DNA from: Profundibacter amoris
GTDB lineage: Bacteria > Pseudomonadota > Alphaproteobacteria > Rhodobacterales > Rhodobacteraceae
NCBI RefSeq assembly: GCF_003544895.1
Contig: NZ_CP032125.1
Coordinates: 1,192,001 to 1,256,000, forward strand
Direction of reading: 5' to 3'
Length of the DNA stretch: 64,000 nucleotides
Position numbers and translations under genes: made by a program
In this document: positions 44,362-52,986 of the stretch, piece by piece
Layout: every line of letters starts with the position of its first letter
Position numbering within the stretch: position 1 is the stretch's first letter
The notes under the pieces: model-generated
Seen by the model: only the letters and a program-made list of their open reading frames with translations
Database searches by the model: none
What the model was told of the DNA's origin: nothing

Positions 44362-44872
44362 TTTGCGGGTCTTTCATGAGGGCCATTGCATCATAAGAAG
44401 CAAAGGCATCCAGCGGGGCGATTTCCATCGCGGAATAGTCATGGCCGGATCGCACCAACCGCTTGTTCAATTCGGGAAAATCGACGATTTCGGATGGCAG
44501 GTTATCACCGCCTGTCAGATAGATTAAAATCTCGTCTCCGGTATTTGTCAGCTTGTGCGCTGCGCCCCGTGGCGGGAAGGCCGCAAAATCGCCAGCGCTT
44601 ATAGCGTGGTCAACGCCATCCAGCGCCAAAGTGCCGTGGCCCGACAGGATATAAATCCATTCCTCTTCGTTGTGGTGTCGATGGGCGGGAAAGGAACACA
44701 GGCCTTGTGCAAGATGGATAAGGGAAACGCCAGTACTGTTTAATCCAGCCATGCGTGACAGGGCAAACATCCGCGGTTTGGCCTCGTCCACCAATGGATG
44801 GCGATAGTCAAATGGCTGGGCCGCGATGTCTGCTGCGCGCAAAATCGGCAGTTTTACGGGGTCATTGCCCAT
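44354..44872 (-). CDS. Cupin-domain protein inside the nitrile hydratase operon
   Basis: A 172-residue single-domain cupin. The metal-binding motif 1 is FPAHRHHNEEEWIYILSGHG (His, His, Glu) and motif 2 is AGDFAAFPPRGAAHKLTN (His). The start is taken as ATG 44872, preceded by GAGG seven bases upstream and overlapping the upstream gene by 11 bases; in-frame ATGs at 44884 and 44899 are possible. Its position between the two halves of the beta subunit, with overlaps at both ends, shows tight co-translation. It may help metal insertion or act on the product; neither is shown. Confidence 0.87.
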   Translation of the reverse strand: MGNDPVKLPILRAADIAAQPFDYRHPLVDEAKPRMFALSRMAGLNSTGVSLIHLAQGLCSFPAHRHHNEEEWIYILSGHGTLALDGVDHAISAGDFAAFPPRGAAHKLTNTGDEILIYLTGGDNLPSEIVDFPELNKRLVRSGHDYSAMEIAPLDAFASYDAMALMKDPQNG

Positions 44873-45200
44873 CTGCGGCCTCGCCATAAGTATCGCCACG
44901 CGCCTTGACCCTTTCCATCCGCTCGCCCAGTTCTGCCAGGGAATAGGCGCCGGCTTCGATCATGTTCTGGCTCACCGCGGCGACCCAGCGTTCATAGTAG
45001 GACATGGTTTCAAAGGCCTCTTCGCCCATATCCTCGATCGCGCGGCGCAGGCCGTCGACAGTGAAATATCCCTTGGAGGAACACAGCACCATCAACGCAT
45101 CCACGCGCTTTTCCCAAAGGGCATAGTCGTGATCCTCGGGCAGAACCGCACCTGCGGCCTGTCCGCCCATATCGTGCCAGCGGCGTCCTGTTTTATCCAT
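44862..45200 (-). CDS. Nitrile hydratase beta, N-terminal half as a separate gene
   Basis: A 112-residue protein matching the N-terminal half of nitrile hydratase beta: HDMGGQAAGAVLPEDHDYAL, WEKRVDALMVLCSSKGYFTV, DGLRRAIEDM and MSYYERWVAAVSQNMIEAGA (the SYYE-RW motif). First gene of a four-gene leftward operon: beta-N, cupin, beta-C, alpha. Full beta subunits are roughly the sum of beta-N and beta-C. The ribosome binding site is weak. The start of the operon lies in the short gap downstream of fliG. Confidence 0.87.
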   Translation of the reverse strand: MDKTGRRWHDMGGQAAGAVLPEDHDYALWEKRVDALMVLCSSKGYFTVDGLRRAIEDMGEEAFETMSYYERWVAAVSQNMIEAGAYSLAELGERMERVKARGDTYGEAADGQ

Positions 45201-45268
45201 TGTGGCAGGCTAGGGCGCGTTCCGGGTTATGGCAAGCCCCCTGCGTTGGCGCATATCAATCGAAATTA

Positions 45269-46348
45269 TTATTCGTCGTCGCCAACCACAAAGAATACTT
45301 CGCCCGCGGCCTCCAGTTCGCGGATTTCGGCAACAACCGCGCTCATCGCTTCTTCGCCATCGGAGTCTTTGACCTGGCCCAGTTCCTTCATTTCTTCGCG
45401 CAAACCTTCGGCCATGCGTTTCGAGATGTTCTGAAGGATGAATTCGCTGGACTCTTCCAGCCCGCCTGCCTCGGCCGCTGCCAAAGCCGTAACCAGAACC
45501 GCCTGATCCACGCCACGGGTGATCTTTGGCACATCCCGCGGGTCAATCCGCGCCGGAATATTGGCAAAGGTAAAGATCGCCTTGCGCACTTGAATGGCAA
45601 ATTCCTTGTCTTCCTCTTCAAGGCCTTCAAGCACATCATCGCGGGTTATTGCGGGCGAGAAGTTCAGAATGGCCCCAACGCGTTCGACCGGCCCGTCATC
45701 AAAGGCCTTGGGGGGCACGCTGTCCAACTGGCTGGCCAGCGCCTGTCCGATGCGTTGTACCGCCGCCGGTGTTACTGCGCTGGTCAGGGACATGGCATAA
45801 GTGATCCGCCGTGCCTGCGGGCCGGGCAACAGGCCCAGCAGTTCGGCGGCCTTGGAAACACTTAGTTTTGACAGCATCACAGCGGCCACTTCGGTGCTTT
45901 CCTGTTCCAGCACAGGCAACAGGCGATCCACCTCCAGCCCCATGATCCGTTCCCACGGATCGCCCGTGCGTTTGACGCCGCCTTCACGGCGAAGGCGTTC
46001 GGCCAGTTGCGGATTGATCGAGTCATTCAGCGCGTTCAGCGCCCCCTCAAGGCCACCGGCGAATGACAGCCCGATGCTTTCCAGTTCGTTGATAAACTCC
46101 TCGACCACAGACGTCACTGTTTCGCGGGTGACACTGCGCATGCTGCCCATCTGCATGGTCAGATCCTGCTGCATTTCCTCGGGCAGATCGGTCAGGGACA
46201 GTTCGGCGCCTTCGGACAATAGCAGACGCACGATGATTGCCGCCTTTTGCTGACGGCTGATCGCGGGGGGCGGGGGCGACATAGGCGGGGGCATTGCGCC
46301 GGTATCGGGCATGGGCAGGTCAGGCAGGGGCGACAGGGCTGTATTCAC
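45269..46348 (-). CDS. fliG: Flagellar motor switch protein FliG
   Basis: A 359-residue protein with the FliG layout. A Pro-rich start precedes QQKAAIIVRLLLSEGAELSL; the middle domain follows, and the C-terminal domain contains FAIQVRKAIFTFANIPARID and ILQNISKRMAEGLREEMKEL, in which charged residues contact the stator. FliG is part of the switch ring. The start is GTG at 46348 with GGAGA upstream. It is alone: no other flagellar gene lies within the window, so it is either a dispersed member or a second FliG. Confidence 0.88.
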   Translation of the reverse strand: MNTALSPLPDLPMPDTGAMPPPMSPPPPAISRQQKAAIIVRLLLSEGAELSLTDLPEEMQQDLTMQMGSMRSVTRETVTSVVEEFINELESIGLSFAGGLEGALNALNDSINPQLAERLRREGGVKRTGDPWERIMGLEVDRLLPVLEQESTEVAAVMLSKLSVSKAAELLGLLPGPQARRITYAMSLTSAVTPAAVQRIGQALASQLDSVPPKAFDDGPVERVGAILNFSPAITRDDVLEGLEEEDKEFAIQVRKAIFTFANIPARIDPRDVPKITRGVDQAVLVTALAAAEAGGLEESSEFILQNISKRMAEGLREEMKELGQVKDSDGEEAMSAVVAEIRELEAAGEVFFVVGDDE

Positions 46349-46611
46349 GTTGCGGTTCTCCGGTCCGGTTTACGCCAACTTGGCAGAATCGGGTTAAGGT
46401 TCTCCTTACGGGGGCAGTCAGAATTGCATTTCCTGATGGTGTGTTCTGGCGGTATGCAAGCAGACCCCGGAATACCTGCCTGAAACGGTCGGATTTGTCG
46501 CATTCCTTCGGCCCGCTGGCAAATATATAAAGCACGGATTCCCCAATTTGCAGTTTCCATGCTAGCAAAGGGGAGGAATTTATTGTCACCACTTTACCGG
46601 TAAGGCTCCAA

Positions 46612-47745
46612 ATGACCCATATTGTAATATTAGGAAGCGGATTTGGCGCGTTGACGGCTGTGCGCGAAATCCGCAAGTCGAAGATCGAGGCCCAGATTAC
46701 CGTGGTTTCGCCCAGCAACCACCTGACCTATCTGCCCAGCCTGATCTGGATGCCGTCGGGGATGCGCAATGCCTCTGATATCGACGTAAATCTGGAAAAA
46801 TTCTTTGCCGAGAAAAATGTGGTCTGGCATCAGGGATCGGTGGTCAATGTGAAAGAAGGTGGGCGGCTGGTGGAAACCGATACCGGCGAGATCCGCAACG
46901 ATTACCTGATCATCGCCACCGGCAGCCGCTTTATCAAGAAACTGCCCGGTCTGGTGGAACATGCGATTATCCCGTGTGAAGGGGCGTCAATGGGGCAGCA
47001 AATCCATGACCGGATCAACGCGATGGAGGGGGGCACGATTGCCTTTGGTTTCGGCACCAACCCGAAAGAACCCAAGGCCGTGCGCGGCGGGCCGATGTTC
47101 GAATTCCTGTTCGGCATGGACACCATGCTGCGCCGTCAGGGGCGGCGGGACAAGTTCAAGCTGGTATTTTTCAATGGTTCCGAACAACCGGGCAACCGGC
47201 TGGGCGGCAAGGCCGTTGGCGGCTTGTTGAAACTGATGGCCAAGCGCGGGATCGAAACCCATCTGGGCGCAAAACCGATCCGCATGGAAGCCGACAAAGT
47301 GGTGACCGAGCGCGAGGAAATCCCCGCCGATCTGATCCTGATGATGACGGGGATGACAGGGCCGTTGTGGCTGGACAATACCGATCTGCCACGATCCGAG
47401 GGCGGGTTTATTCAGGCCGACCGAAAATGCCGGGTGCATGGGCTGAGGGGCACATATGTGGTTGGCGATACCGGATCCTATCCGGGGCCGGAATGGTTGG
47501 CCAAACAGGCGCATCAGGCGGATTTGCAGGCCGAGGCGGCGGTGAGGAATATCATCGATGAAATCAACGGCCGTGAACCGGGCCATGATTTCAAGGCGGA
47601 ACTGATCTGCATCGTCGATACGCTGGACAGCGGTATTCTGGTGTTCCGTAATGAAAAACGCACCATATTCCTGCCGCCAATGAAGATTTTCCACTGGGCC
47701 AAACGGATGTTTGAACGCCATTACCTGCGCGCTTACCGGCGCTGA
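46612..47745 (+). CDS. FAD-dependent pyridine-nucleotide-disulfide type oxidoreductase (SQR-like)
   Basis: A 377-residue flavoprotein with GSGFGALTAVREI at the N-terminal FAD site, the segment DYLIIATGSRF and a C-terminal VVGDTGSYPGPEWLAKQAHQ. The overall form resembles sulfide:quinone reductase and type II NADH dehydrogenase relatives. One of the usual SQR cysteines may be the Cys in HAIIPCEGAS (about residue 124), but the full redox triad is not evident, so the substrate is open. The C-terminus FHWAKRMFERHYLRAYRR is basic and amphipathic, suggesting membrane association. Confidence 0.85.
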   Translation: MTHIVILGSGFGALTAVREIRKSKIEAQITVVSPSNHLTYLPSLIWMPSGMRNASDIDVNLEKFFAEKNVVWHQGSVVNVKEGGRLVETDTGEIRNDYLIIATGSRFIKKLPGLVEHAIIPCEGASMGQQIHDRINAMEGGTIAFGFGTNPKEPKAVRGGPMFEFLFGMDTMLRRQGRRDKFKLVFFNGSEQPGNRLGGKAVGGLLKLMAKRGIETHLGAKPIRMEADKVVTEREEIPADLILMMTGMTGPLWLDNTDLPRSEGGFIQADRKCRVHGLRGTYVVGDTGSYPGPEWLAKQAHQADLQAEAAVRNIIDEINGREPGHDFKAELICIVDTLDSGILVFRNEKRTIFLPPMKIFHWAKRMFERHYLRAYRR

Positions 47746-47751
47746 AAACCA

Positions 47752-48915
47752 TCAAAGTGCAGCGGCAATCTTGCGGAACATTGCGATATTCTGGTCGGCA
47801 ACCCCGTCTTCGCGGAATTTCCGGTCCGCTGCATTGGTGGCGATGACAACCCCCAGATCGGTGTTGATATAGATATACTGCCCGTAAACTCCGCGCGCCA
47901 TATATTCGCCTTTGGGCGCGCCTGTTGGTATCCACCATTGATAGCCGTAACCGATATGCCCCTTGGCAGTCGGTGCGGAGGGAATGGTCGAGGCCTCTAT
48001 CCAGTCTTGCGGCACGATCTGCTTTCCGTTCCATTTCCCGCCATTCATATTCATAAGACCAAAGCGCGCATAGTCGCGGGTCGTCATGTTCAGCCCGCCC
48101 AGAACAAACGCCACACCCGAACCGTCGGTTATATAATAGGGCGTCTTTTCAAGGCCCAGCGGCAGCAGAATTTTCTCGCTTAGCAGATCGGGTATTGAGC
48201 GTCCTGTGGCGCCCCGAATAACCATGCCGATCACATGTGTATCGATTGATACATATTGCCAAACCGTTCCCGGCTGGTTTTCCCGTTCTTTGATGCCGGC
48301 GGCGAAATCGTCTAGCGTGCCACCCAGCGCAACCACGCGGCCCATTTTGTTGATGTCGGAATTGAAATCCAGATAGTCCTCGTTGAATTTCACCCCGCTG
48401 GCCATGTTCAGAACATTGCGAATGGTTGCCCCTTCATAGGCAGACCCTTTCAGGTGCGGGGCGTATTTCACCACCTGTTCGTCAAGCGAGCCGATCTTGC
48501 CCTCGGCCACCAGAATGCCCAGCAAATCCGCCAGATAGCTTTTGGCGACCGACCATGAAATGCGCAGATCATCCTGACCGGTGCCCTGATAATACTGTTC
48601 GGTGACGATTTCCCCGTCTTTCAGAACCACCAGCGCGGTGACGCTGCGTTCCTTGATCCAGTCATCCAGCCCCTCAACCGCGGGGGCAGGGTTGCCGATT
48701 GGCAATTCCGAAGCCGCGCCATCGCCAATGTCCAGCGGGGTGGTCAGGAACATGCTGTCCATATGGCTGAAATTGTTGACGATCTTTTCTTCTGAAAACA
48801 GGCTGTTGACCGCCAGCAGGCGCATGATCTTCTCGCGTTGCCAAAACCCGACGGCCGCAAGGATGATGATCAGAACCACCAGAATGCGGAGTGATATTTT
48901 CAAGAATTTACCCAA
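47752..48915 (-). CDS. Membrane-anchored serine hydrolase (beta-lactamase fold)
   Basis: A 387-residue protein with an N-terminal membrane anchor (ISLRILVVLIIILAAVGF) and a class C beta-lactamase-like domain. The SxxK nucleophile motif is SWSVAKSYLADLLG near residue 121; a YxN-like QYVSIDTHVIGMVI follows and a conserved GYGYQWWIP segment lies late. Related to 6-aminohexanoate-dimer hydrolases and esterases. It starts with TTG, supported by a strong AAGGAG seven bases upstream. Its tail lies 6 bases from the convergent flavoprotein gene. Confidence 0.87.
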   Translation of the reverse strand: MGKFLKISLRILVVLIIILAAVGFWQREKIMRLLAVNSLFSEEKIVNNFSHMDSMFLTTPLDIGDGAASELPIGNPAPAVEGLDDWIKERSVTALVVLKDGEIVTEQYYQGTGQDDLRISWSVAKSYLADLLGILVAEGKIGSLDEQVVKYAPHLKGSAYEGATIRNVLNMASGVKFNEDYLDFNSDINKMGRVVALGGTLDDFAAGIKERENQPGTVWQYVSIDTHVIGMVIRGATGRSIPDLLSEKILLPLGLEKTPYYITDGSGVAFVLGGLNMTTRDYARFGLMNMNGGKWNGKQIVPQDWIEASTIPSAPTAKGHIGYGYQWWIPTGAPKGEYMARGVYGQYIYINTDLGVVIATNAADRKFREDGVADQNIAMFRKIAAAL

Positions 48916-49035
48916 CTCAAATCTCCTTTTTGGGGGAATTGAACAGGGTCGCGTCGAAAGTTCAAGGATGATCTGGTGGCGGAAAGGGTCCCGCCACCAA
49001 AGGTTTGCTACAGTTTGCCTGGCTGTATCGACCTG

Positions 49036-50343
49036 TCAGCTTTCGCCAAACACCCGTTTAAAGATCGTATCCACATGTTTGGTGTGATAGCCGATGTCGA
49101 ATTTTTCCTCGATCTCCTCGGCACTCAGCGCCGCCAGAACATCCGCATCGGCCAGCAGTTCGGTTTTGAAATCCTTGCCTTCCTCCCAGACCTTCATCGC
49201 GTTGCGCTGAACCAGCTTGTAAGCATCCTCGCGCGAAACACCTGCTTGCGTTAAGGCCAGCAAAACCCGCTGGCTCATCACCAGACCACGGAATTTGTTC
49301 ATATTGGCCAGCATGTTGTCGGGATAGATTACCAGCTTGTCCACCAGCCCCGTCAGACGGGCCAGCGCGAAATCCAGTGTGATGGTGGTGTCCGGCCCGA
49401 TGTTGCGCTCGACCGAGCTGTGCGAGATGTCGCGTTCGTGCCAAAGGGCCACGTTTTCCATCGCCGGCACCACGGCCATGCGCACCAGACGGGCCAGACC
49501 GGTCAGGTTTTCCGACAGAACTGGGTTGCGTTTGTGCGGCATTGCGCTTGAGCCTTTTTGACCCTTGGAAAAGAACTCCTCGGCCTCCAGAACCTCGGTG
49601 CGCTGCATGTGGCGGATTTCGGTGGCAATGTTTTCGATGCTGCTGCCAACCACGCCAAGCGCGGCAAAGAATGCGGCGTGACGGTCGCGCGGGATCACTT
49701 GGGTCGAGATCGGCTCGACCTCCAGTCCCATTGCCTTGCAGACGTGTTCCTCGACCGCCGGATCGATATTGGCGAAGGTGCCGACCGCGCCGGAAACTGC
49801 GCCTGTGGCCACTTCCTTGCGGGCCTTTTTCAACCGGTTCAGGTTACGGTCCATTTCCGCGTAGAAACGGGCGAAGGTCAGGCCCATGGTGGTGGGTTCG
49901 GCATGGATACCGTGGCTGCGCCCGATGCGCACTGTGTCCTTATGTTCAAACGCACGGCGTTTCAGGGCGGCCAGCAGGTCTTGCATATCCTTGATCAGAA
50001 TATCGCTGGCCCGCACCAGTTGCACGTTAAAACAAGTGTCCAGCACGTCCGAGGATGTCATGCCCTGATGCACAAAGCGGGCTTCGTCATTGCCGATGAT
50101 TTCCGCCAGATGGGTCAGGAATGCGATCACATCGTGTTTGGTCACCGCCTCGATTTCGTCAATGCGGGCGACATCAAACGGCACGTCCTTGGCTTTCCAG
50201 ACGGCCTCGGCGTTTTCCTTGGGGATCACGCCCAAAGCGGCCTGTGCGTCGCAGGCGTGGGCCTCGATCTCGTACCAGATGCGGAATTTCGTTTCGGGGG
50301 ACCAGATGGCAACCATATCGGGGCGGGAATAACGGGGGATCAT
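49036..50343 (-). CDS. purB: Adenylosuccinate lyase
   Basis: A 435-residue enzyme of the aspartase/fumarase fold acting twice in purine synthesis, on SAICAR and on adenylosuccinate. The family signature GSSAMPHKRNP is near residue 262; TSSDVLDTCFNVQL and GRSHGIHAEPTTMGL carry active-site His and Ser/Thr residues. Full length, ATG start. It is divergent from bioY, with about 135 bases between the two starts. Confidence 0.96.
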   Translation of the reverse strand: MIPRYSRPDMVAIWSPETKFRIWYEIEAHACDAQAALGVIPKENAEAVWKAKDVPFDVARIDEIEAVTKHDVIAFLTHLAEIIGNDEARFVHQGMTSSDVLDTCFNVQLVRASDILIKDMQDLLAALKRRAFEHKDTVRIGRSHGIHAEPTTMGLTFARFYAEMDRNLNRLKKARKEVATGAVSGAVGTFANIDPAVEEHVCKAMGLEVEPISTQVIPRDRHAAFFAALGVVGSSIENIATEIRHMQRTEVLEAEEFFSKGQKGSSAMPHKRNPVLSENLTGLARLVRMAVVPAMENVALWHERDISHSSVERNIGPDTTITLDFALARLTGLVDKLVIYPDNMLANMNKFRGLVMSQRVLLALTQAGVSREDAYKLVQRNAMKVWEEGKDFKTELLADADVLAALSAEEIEEKFDIGYHTKHVDTIFKRVFGES

Positions 50344-50478
50344 TTCGTAAGGCCTATATGTTGGGTGCTAGATGGGGCCTCTCATAAGGGGCAGGGCGGC
50401 GGCTGGCAATCTTTACCTTGCCTATGCGCGCGCGCTGGGGCAAAAAGGCGCTAAGTTTTATCAACAGGAGATGACGAC

Positions 50479-51078
50479 ATGGCGGCAACGGCAACAAATC
50501 GGGTTCTGGCACAGGTTTTCGGCGCAAACGAGGGCGCAGCCCTGCGTGCCAAACAGGCCGCACTGGTGGTTTCGGGAATCGCCGCATTGGCGGTTTCGGC
50601 CAAGATTATGGTGCCGATGCTGCCGGTTCCGATGTCGATGGGCACATTCGCAGTGCTGACCATCGGGGCGGCATACGGCGCACGTCTGGGGCTGGTGACG
50701 ATCATCGGCTATATGCTGGTCGGTATGCTGGGCTTTGACGTATTCGCCAAATCCACCGCCGATCTGAACGGTCTGGAATATATGATGGGCAGCACGGGCG
50801 GCTATCTGCTGGGCTTTGTGCTGGCCACGGTGGCGCTGGGTCTTCTGGCGGCACGCGGCTGGGACCGCTCGCCGGTGAAAATGGCCGGTGCCATGCTGAT
50901 CGGCAATGCGCTGATCTATGTGCCGGGTTTGCTGTGGCTGGGCGTTCTGTATGGCTTTGACAAGCCGATCCTGGCATGGGGCCTGACACCGTTCCTGATG
51001 GGCGACGCGGTGAAGCTGGCCCTTGCGGCGGTTCTGCTGCCGGCGCTCTGGAAACTGGTCGGCCGCGCCCGCGGCTAA
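50479..51078 (+). CDS. bioY: Biotin transporter BioY
   Basis: A 199-residue membrane protein, the substrate-binding component of an ECF-type biotin uptake system. Conserved BioY segments are VPMLPVPMSMGTFAVLTIGA, LGLVTIIGYMLVGMLGFDVF, MMGSTGGYLLGFVLATVALG and PFLMGDAVKLALAAVLLPAL. AGGAG precedes the ATG. No bioM or bioN gene is adjacent; solitary BioY proteins can work with shared or no energising module. No BioR box (TTATnnATAA type) was found upstream. Confidence 0.94.
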   Translation: MAATATNRVLAQVFGANEGAALRAKQAALVVSGIAALAVSAKIMVPMLPVPMSMGTFAVLTIGAAYGARLGLVTIIGYMLVGMLGFDVFAKSTADLNGLEYMMGSTGGYLLGFVLATVALGLLAARGWDRSPVKMAGAMLIGNALIYVPGLLWLGVLYGFDKPILAWGLTPFLMGDAVKLALAAVLLPALWKLVGRARG

Positions 51079-51150
51079 GATCTTTTGAATCAACCAATCA
51101 GGGGCGTGGCTGATGGCTGCGCCCTTTTTCGTTATTGGTGACACTCTGCG

Positions 51151-51303
51151 CGCCAAAATGGCAGCGCCCGACCTGGAGGGCGCGTATCGCTTTGGGTTGT
51201 GCTGGTTAAACGGTTGTGGGAAACCGTTGACATATCAATCGGGCGCACTGTTGCAAAGCGCCCTCCGTGGGGAGGTCGGGCGCTGTCATTTTGGCAAAAT
51301 GAC
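51151..51303. repeat. Multi-stem palindromic intergenic element
   Basis: The outer arms GCCAAAATGGCAGCGCCCGA (from 51152) and the reverse complement of the stretch ending near 51295 pair over 22 of 23 positions. After an unpaired CCCCAC on the right side the stem resumes as GGAGGGCGC / GCGCCCTCC. Inner stems are CGCTTTG / CAAAGCG and AACGGTT / AAACCGTT. The right end adds a palindrome, GTCATTTTG-G-CAAAATGAC (51285-51303). No protein is encoded. It could be a MITE-like repeat or a structured RNA leader of the following hydrolase; no second copy lies in the window. Confidence 0.55.
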
Positions 51304-51349
51304 GGGTGGCAAATGGCGATGTATACGGAGGCAAGTATAAGGAAATACC

Positions 51350-52207
51350 ATGAAACATGTCGGTTGCCAACATATCCGCGTCTGGGACGATCAGGCCAAC
51401 ATCGGCTTTCCGGTGTTCATCATGTATCCGGCAGCAGATGTGCACGGGCCCTATGAAATCGGCCCCTTCAGCGTCACCGCCGGCCTGAACGCGCCCGCAG
51501 GGCAGGGGCCTTATCCGGTGGTGGTGATCTCGCATGGGTCAGGCGGTCACCGGCTGGTCTATCTGACACTGGCGCAAGCCTTGGCCGAGGCCGGCTATGT
51601 GGTGCTTTGCCCCGAGCATTTCGGCAACAACACCGACGACAATTTCCTCGAAGGCAAAACCCGCAATCTGGAGCTGCGCCCGCGTCATATCACCCTGTGC
51701 CTGAACGCGCTGGCGGATAACGACATTCTGGCAGGCGCGGTGCAGACAGACAAGGCCGCCGTGCTGGGCCACTCGATGGGCGGCTATACGGGGCTGGCGG
51801 TGGCGGGCGGCAGGCCATGGAGCATCACGGGTCGCCGCGTGCCTGTCATCGCGGATAAGCGCATCAAGGCCCTGATCCTGATGGCCCCCGCAACGGGATG
51901 GTTCACGCCTGACGGGTCATTGGCCGAGGTCACCGTGCCGATCCTGGCCTACCACGCCGAACACGACAGTCTGACCCCGTTCAACAATGTGGAACGGATA
52001 CTGGATCAGGTGCCGGACAAGGGCAAGGTCACCGTCCACCACGTTGAAAACGCCGGACATTTGTCGTTCCTCTCACCGTTCCCGGAGGCGCTGGTTACAC
52101 CCGGGTTTATACCGGCCCAAGACCCCGAGGGATTTGACCGTGTGGCGTTTCATCAGCGGCTGACGGGGGAAGTGGTGGCATTTCTGAACGGGGTGTTCGG
52201 GGGGTGA
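51350..52207 (+). CDS. Alpha/beta hydrolase (dienelactone hydrolase-like)
   Basis: A 285-residue hydrolase. The early VISHGSGGHRLVYLTLAQAL forms the oxyanion region, the nucleophile elbow is GHSMGG near residue 142, an acid residue is in YHAEHDSLTP, and the late His is in ENAGHLSF. The layout matches dienelactone hydrolase and platelet-activating-factor acetylhydrolase-like proteins. No signal peptide. The substrate is unknown. It follows the structured element at 51151-51303. Confidence 0.85.
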   Translation: MKHVGCQHIRVWDDQANIGFPVFIMYPAADVHGPYEIGPFSVTAGLNAPAGQGPYPVVVISHGSGGHRLVYLTLAQALAEAGYVVLCPEHFGNNTDDNFLEGKTRNLELRPRHITLCLNALADNDILAGAVQTDKAAVLGHSMGGYTGLAVAGGRPWSITGRRVPVIADKRIKALILMAPATGWFTPDGSLAEVTVPILAYHAEHDSLTPFNNVERILDQVPDKGKVTVHHVENAGHLSFLSPFPEALVTPGFIPAQDPEGFDRVAFHQRLTGEVVAFLNGVFGG

Positions 52208-52263
52208 GGTATGATAGGCTGCGTGAAAATACCCGCTAATCGCGATGCTATTATTTGCACAGA

Positions 52264-52986
52264 TCAAAACTTCTGAAAAACATTCTCCAATAGCGTTTCT
52301 ATATGTGCGGCGGATTTGTTTGCGCTGACTTTCAAAGAGTTCGGGTGGCCACAGCCGTTTCGTAAATCGAGTGCAGCTTTCAACTGGGCTTTCACATTTT
52401 TCCCAATAATAGATAACCCCTCGATCCGGTTGAGAAAATCACTTTCGCCCATCTTGCCCAGATCATCCGACGTTACGGCGACTTTCCATTTCCTGCCCAT
52501 GATGCGGGTGGCTTCTGTGTTGAAATTAGCCAGTCGGTTAGCACAAACATATTTGTGCAACACATCCATCGCGCCGAGCCACGACATGACAATGGCCGAG
52601 CGATACAATTCCGCCTCATGGCATTTTATCGCCTCTTCCACAAAGCTACGAGTTTCGTCGTCGCTGATCTTGTCCAGATGCGCGCGCAGGTCTACCGCGA
52701 CCTGCATTGCAGCAGGGCTGATTTTGGAAACACCAAGGTTGCGCAAGTGCAACTTTCCTGCATTGGTGATTTCCCAGCCGCTGGTTTTGATGGCTTTGCC
52801 TTTGCTAGCGGAGAGAATGGATGAAATATTCCATTTCTCGGCAGCCCGAAAACCTGCGGCTGCGGCAATTTCTTTGATCTTGGCAACGGCCACCGGATTG
52901 TCCTGTGTTGCCAGTATCAGCAACAGCTTGTCCAGCCGCGTCAGGTCTTTTTGAAGCCAGTCTTTCAGATCATCCGATGTTAGCAA
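52264..52986 (-). CDS. HEPN-like protein, second gene of a two-gene cassette
   Basis: A 240-residue protein. The N-terminal half looks like a winged-helix region (ILATQDNPVAVAKIKEIAAA ... GWEITNAGKLHLRNLG). The C-terminal half is helical and ends in the HEPN nuclease signature R-x4-H (LRNGCGHPNS, Arg209 and His214), with EAELYRSAIVMSWLGAMDVL upstream as the likely first HEPN helix. HEPN proteins often are RNases in toxin-antitoxin and abortive-infection systems. The start is taken as TTG 52986 because GAGGG lies five bases upstream; TTG 52998 is possible. It overlaps the upstream gene by 17 bases. DNA is AT-richer than neighbours. Function as a toxin is inferred. Confidence 0.7.
   Translation of the reverse strand: MLTSDDLKDWLQKDLTRLDKLLLILATQDNPVAVAKIKEIAAAAGFRAAEKWNISSILSASKGKAIKTSGWEITNAGKLHLRNLGVSKISPAAMQVAVDLRAHLDKISDDETRSFVEEAIKCHEAELYRSAIVMSWLGAMDVLHKYVCANRLANFNTEATRIMGRKWKVAVTSDDLGKMGESDFLNRIEGLSIIGKNVKAQLKAALDLRNGCGHPNSLKVSANKSAAHIETLLENVFQKF

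Noticed and set aside
44095-45200. Split nitrile hydratase beta as a frameshift or disrupted gene
   Set aside because: Each half has its own start and stop, all junctions overlap cleanly with an intact cupin gene, and the halves meet at the known domain border.
50344-50478. Possible BioR or biotin-related operator before bioY
   Set aside because: No TTATnnATAA-type palindrome is present.
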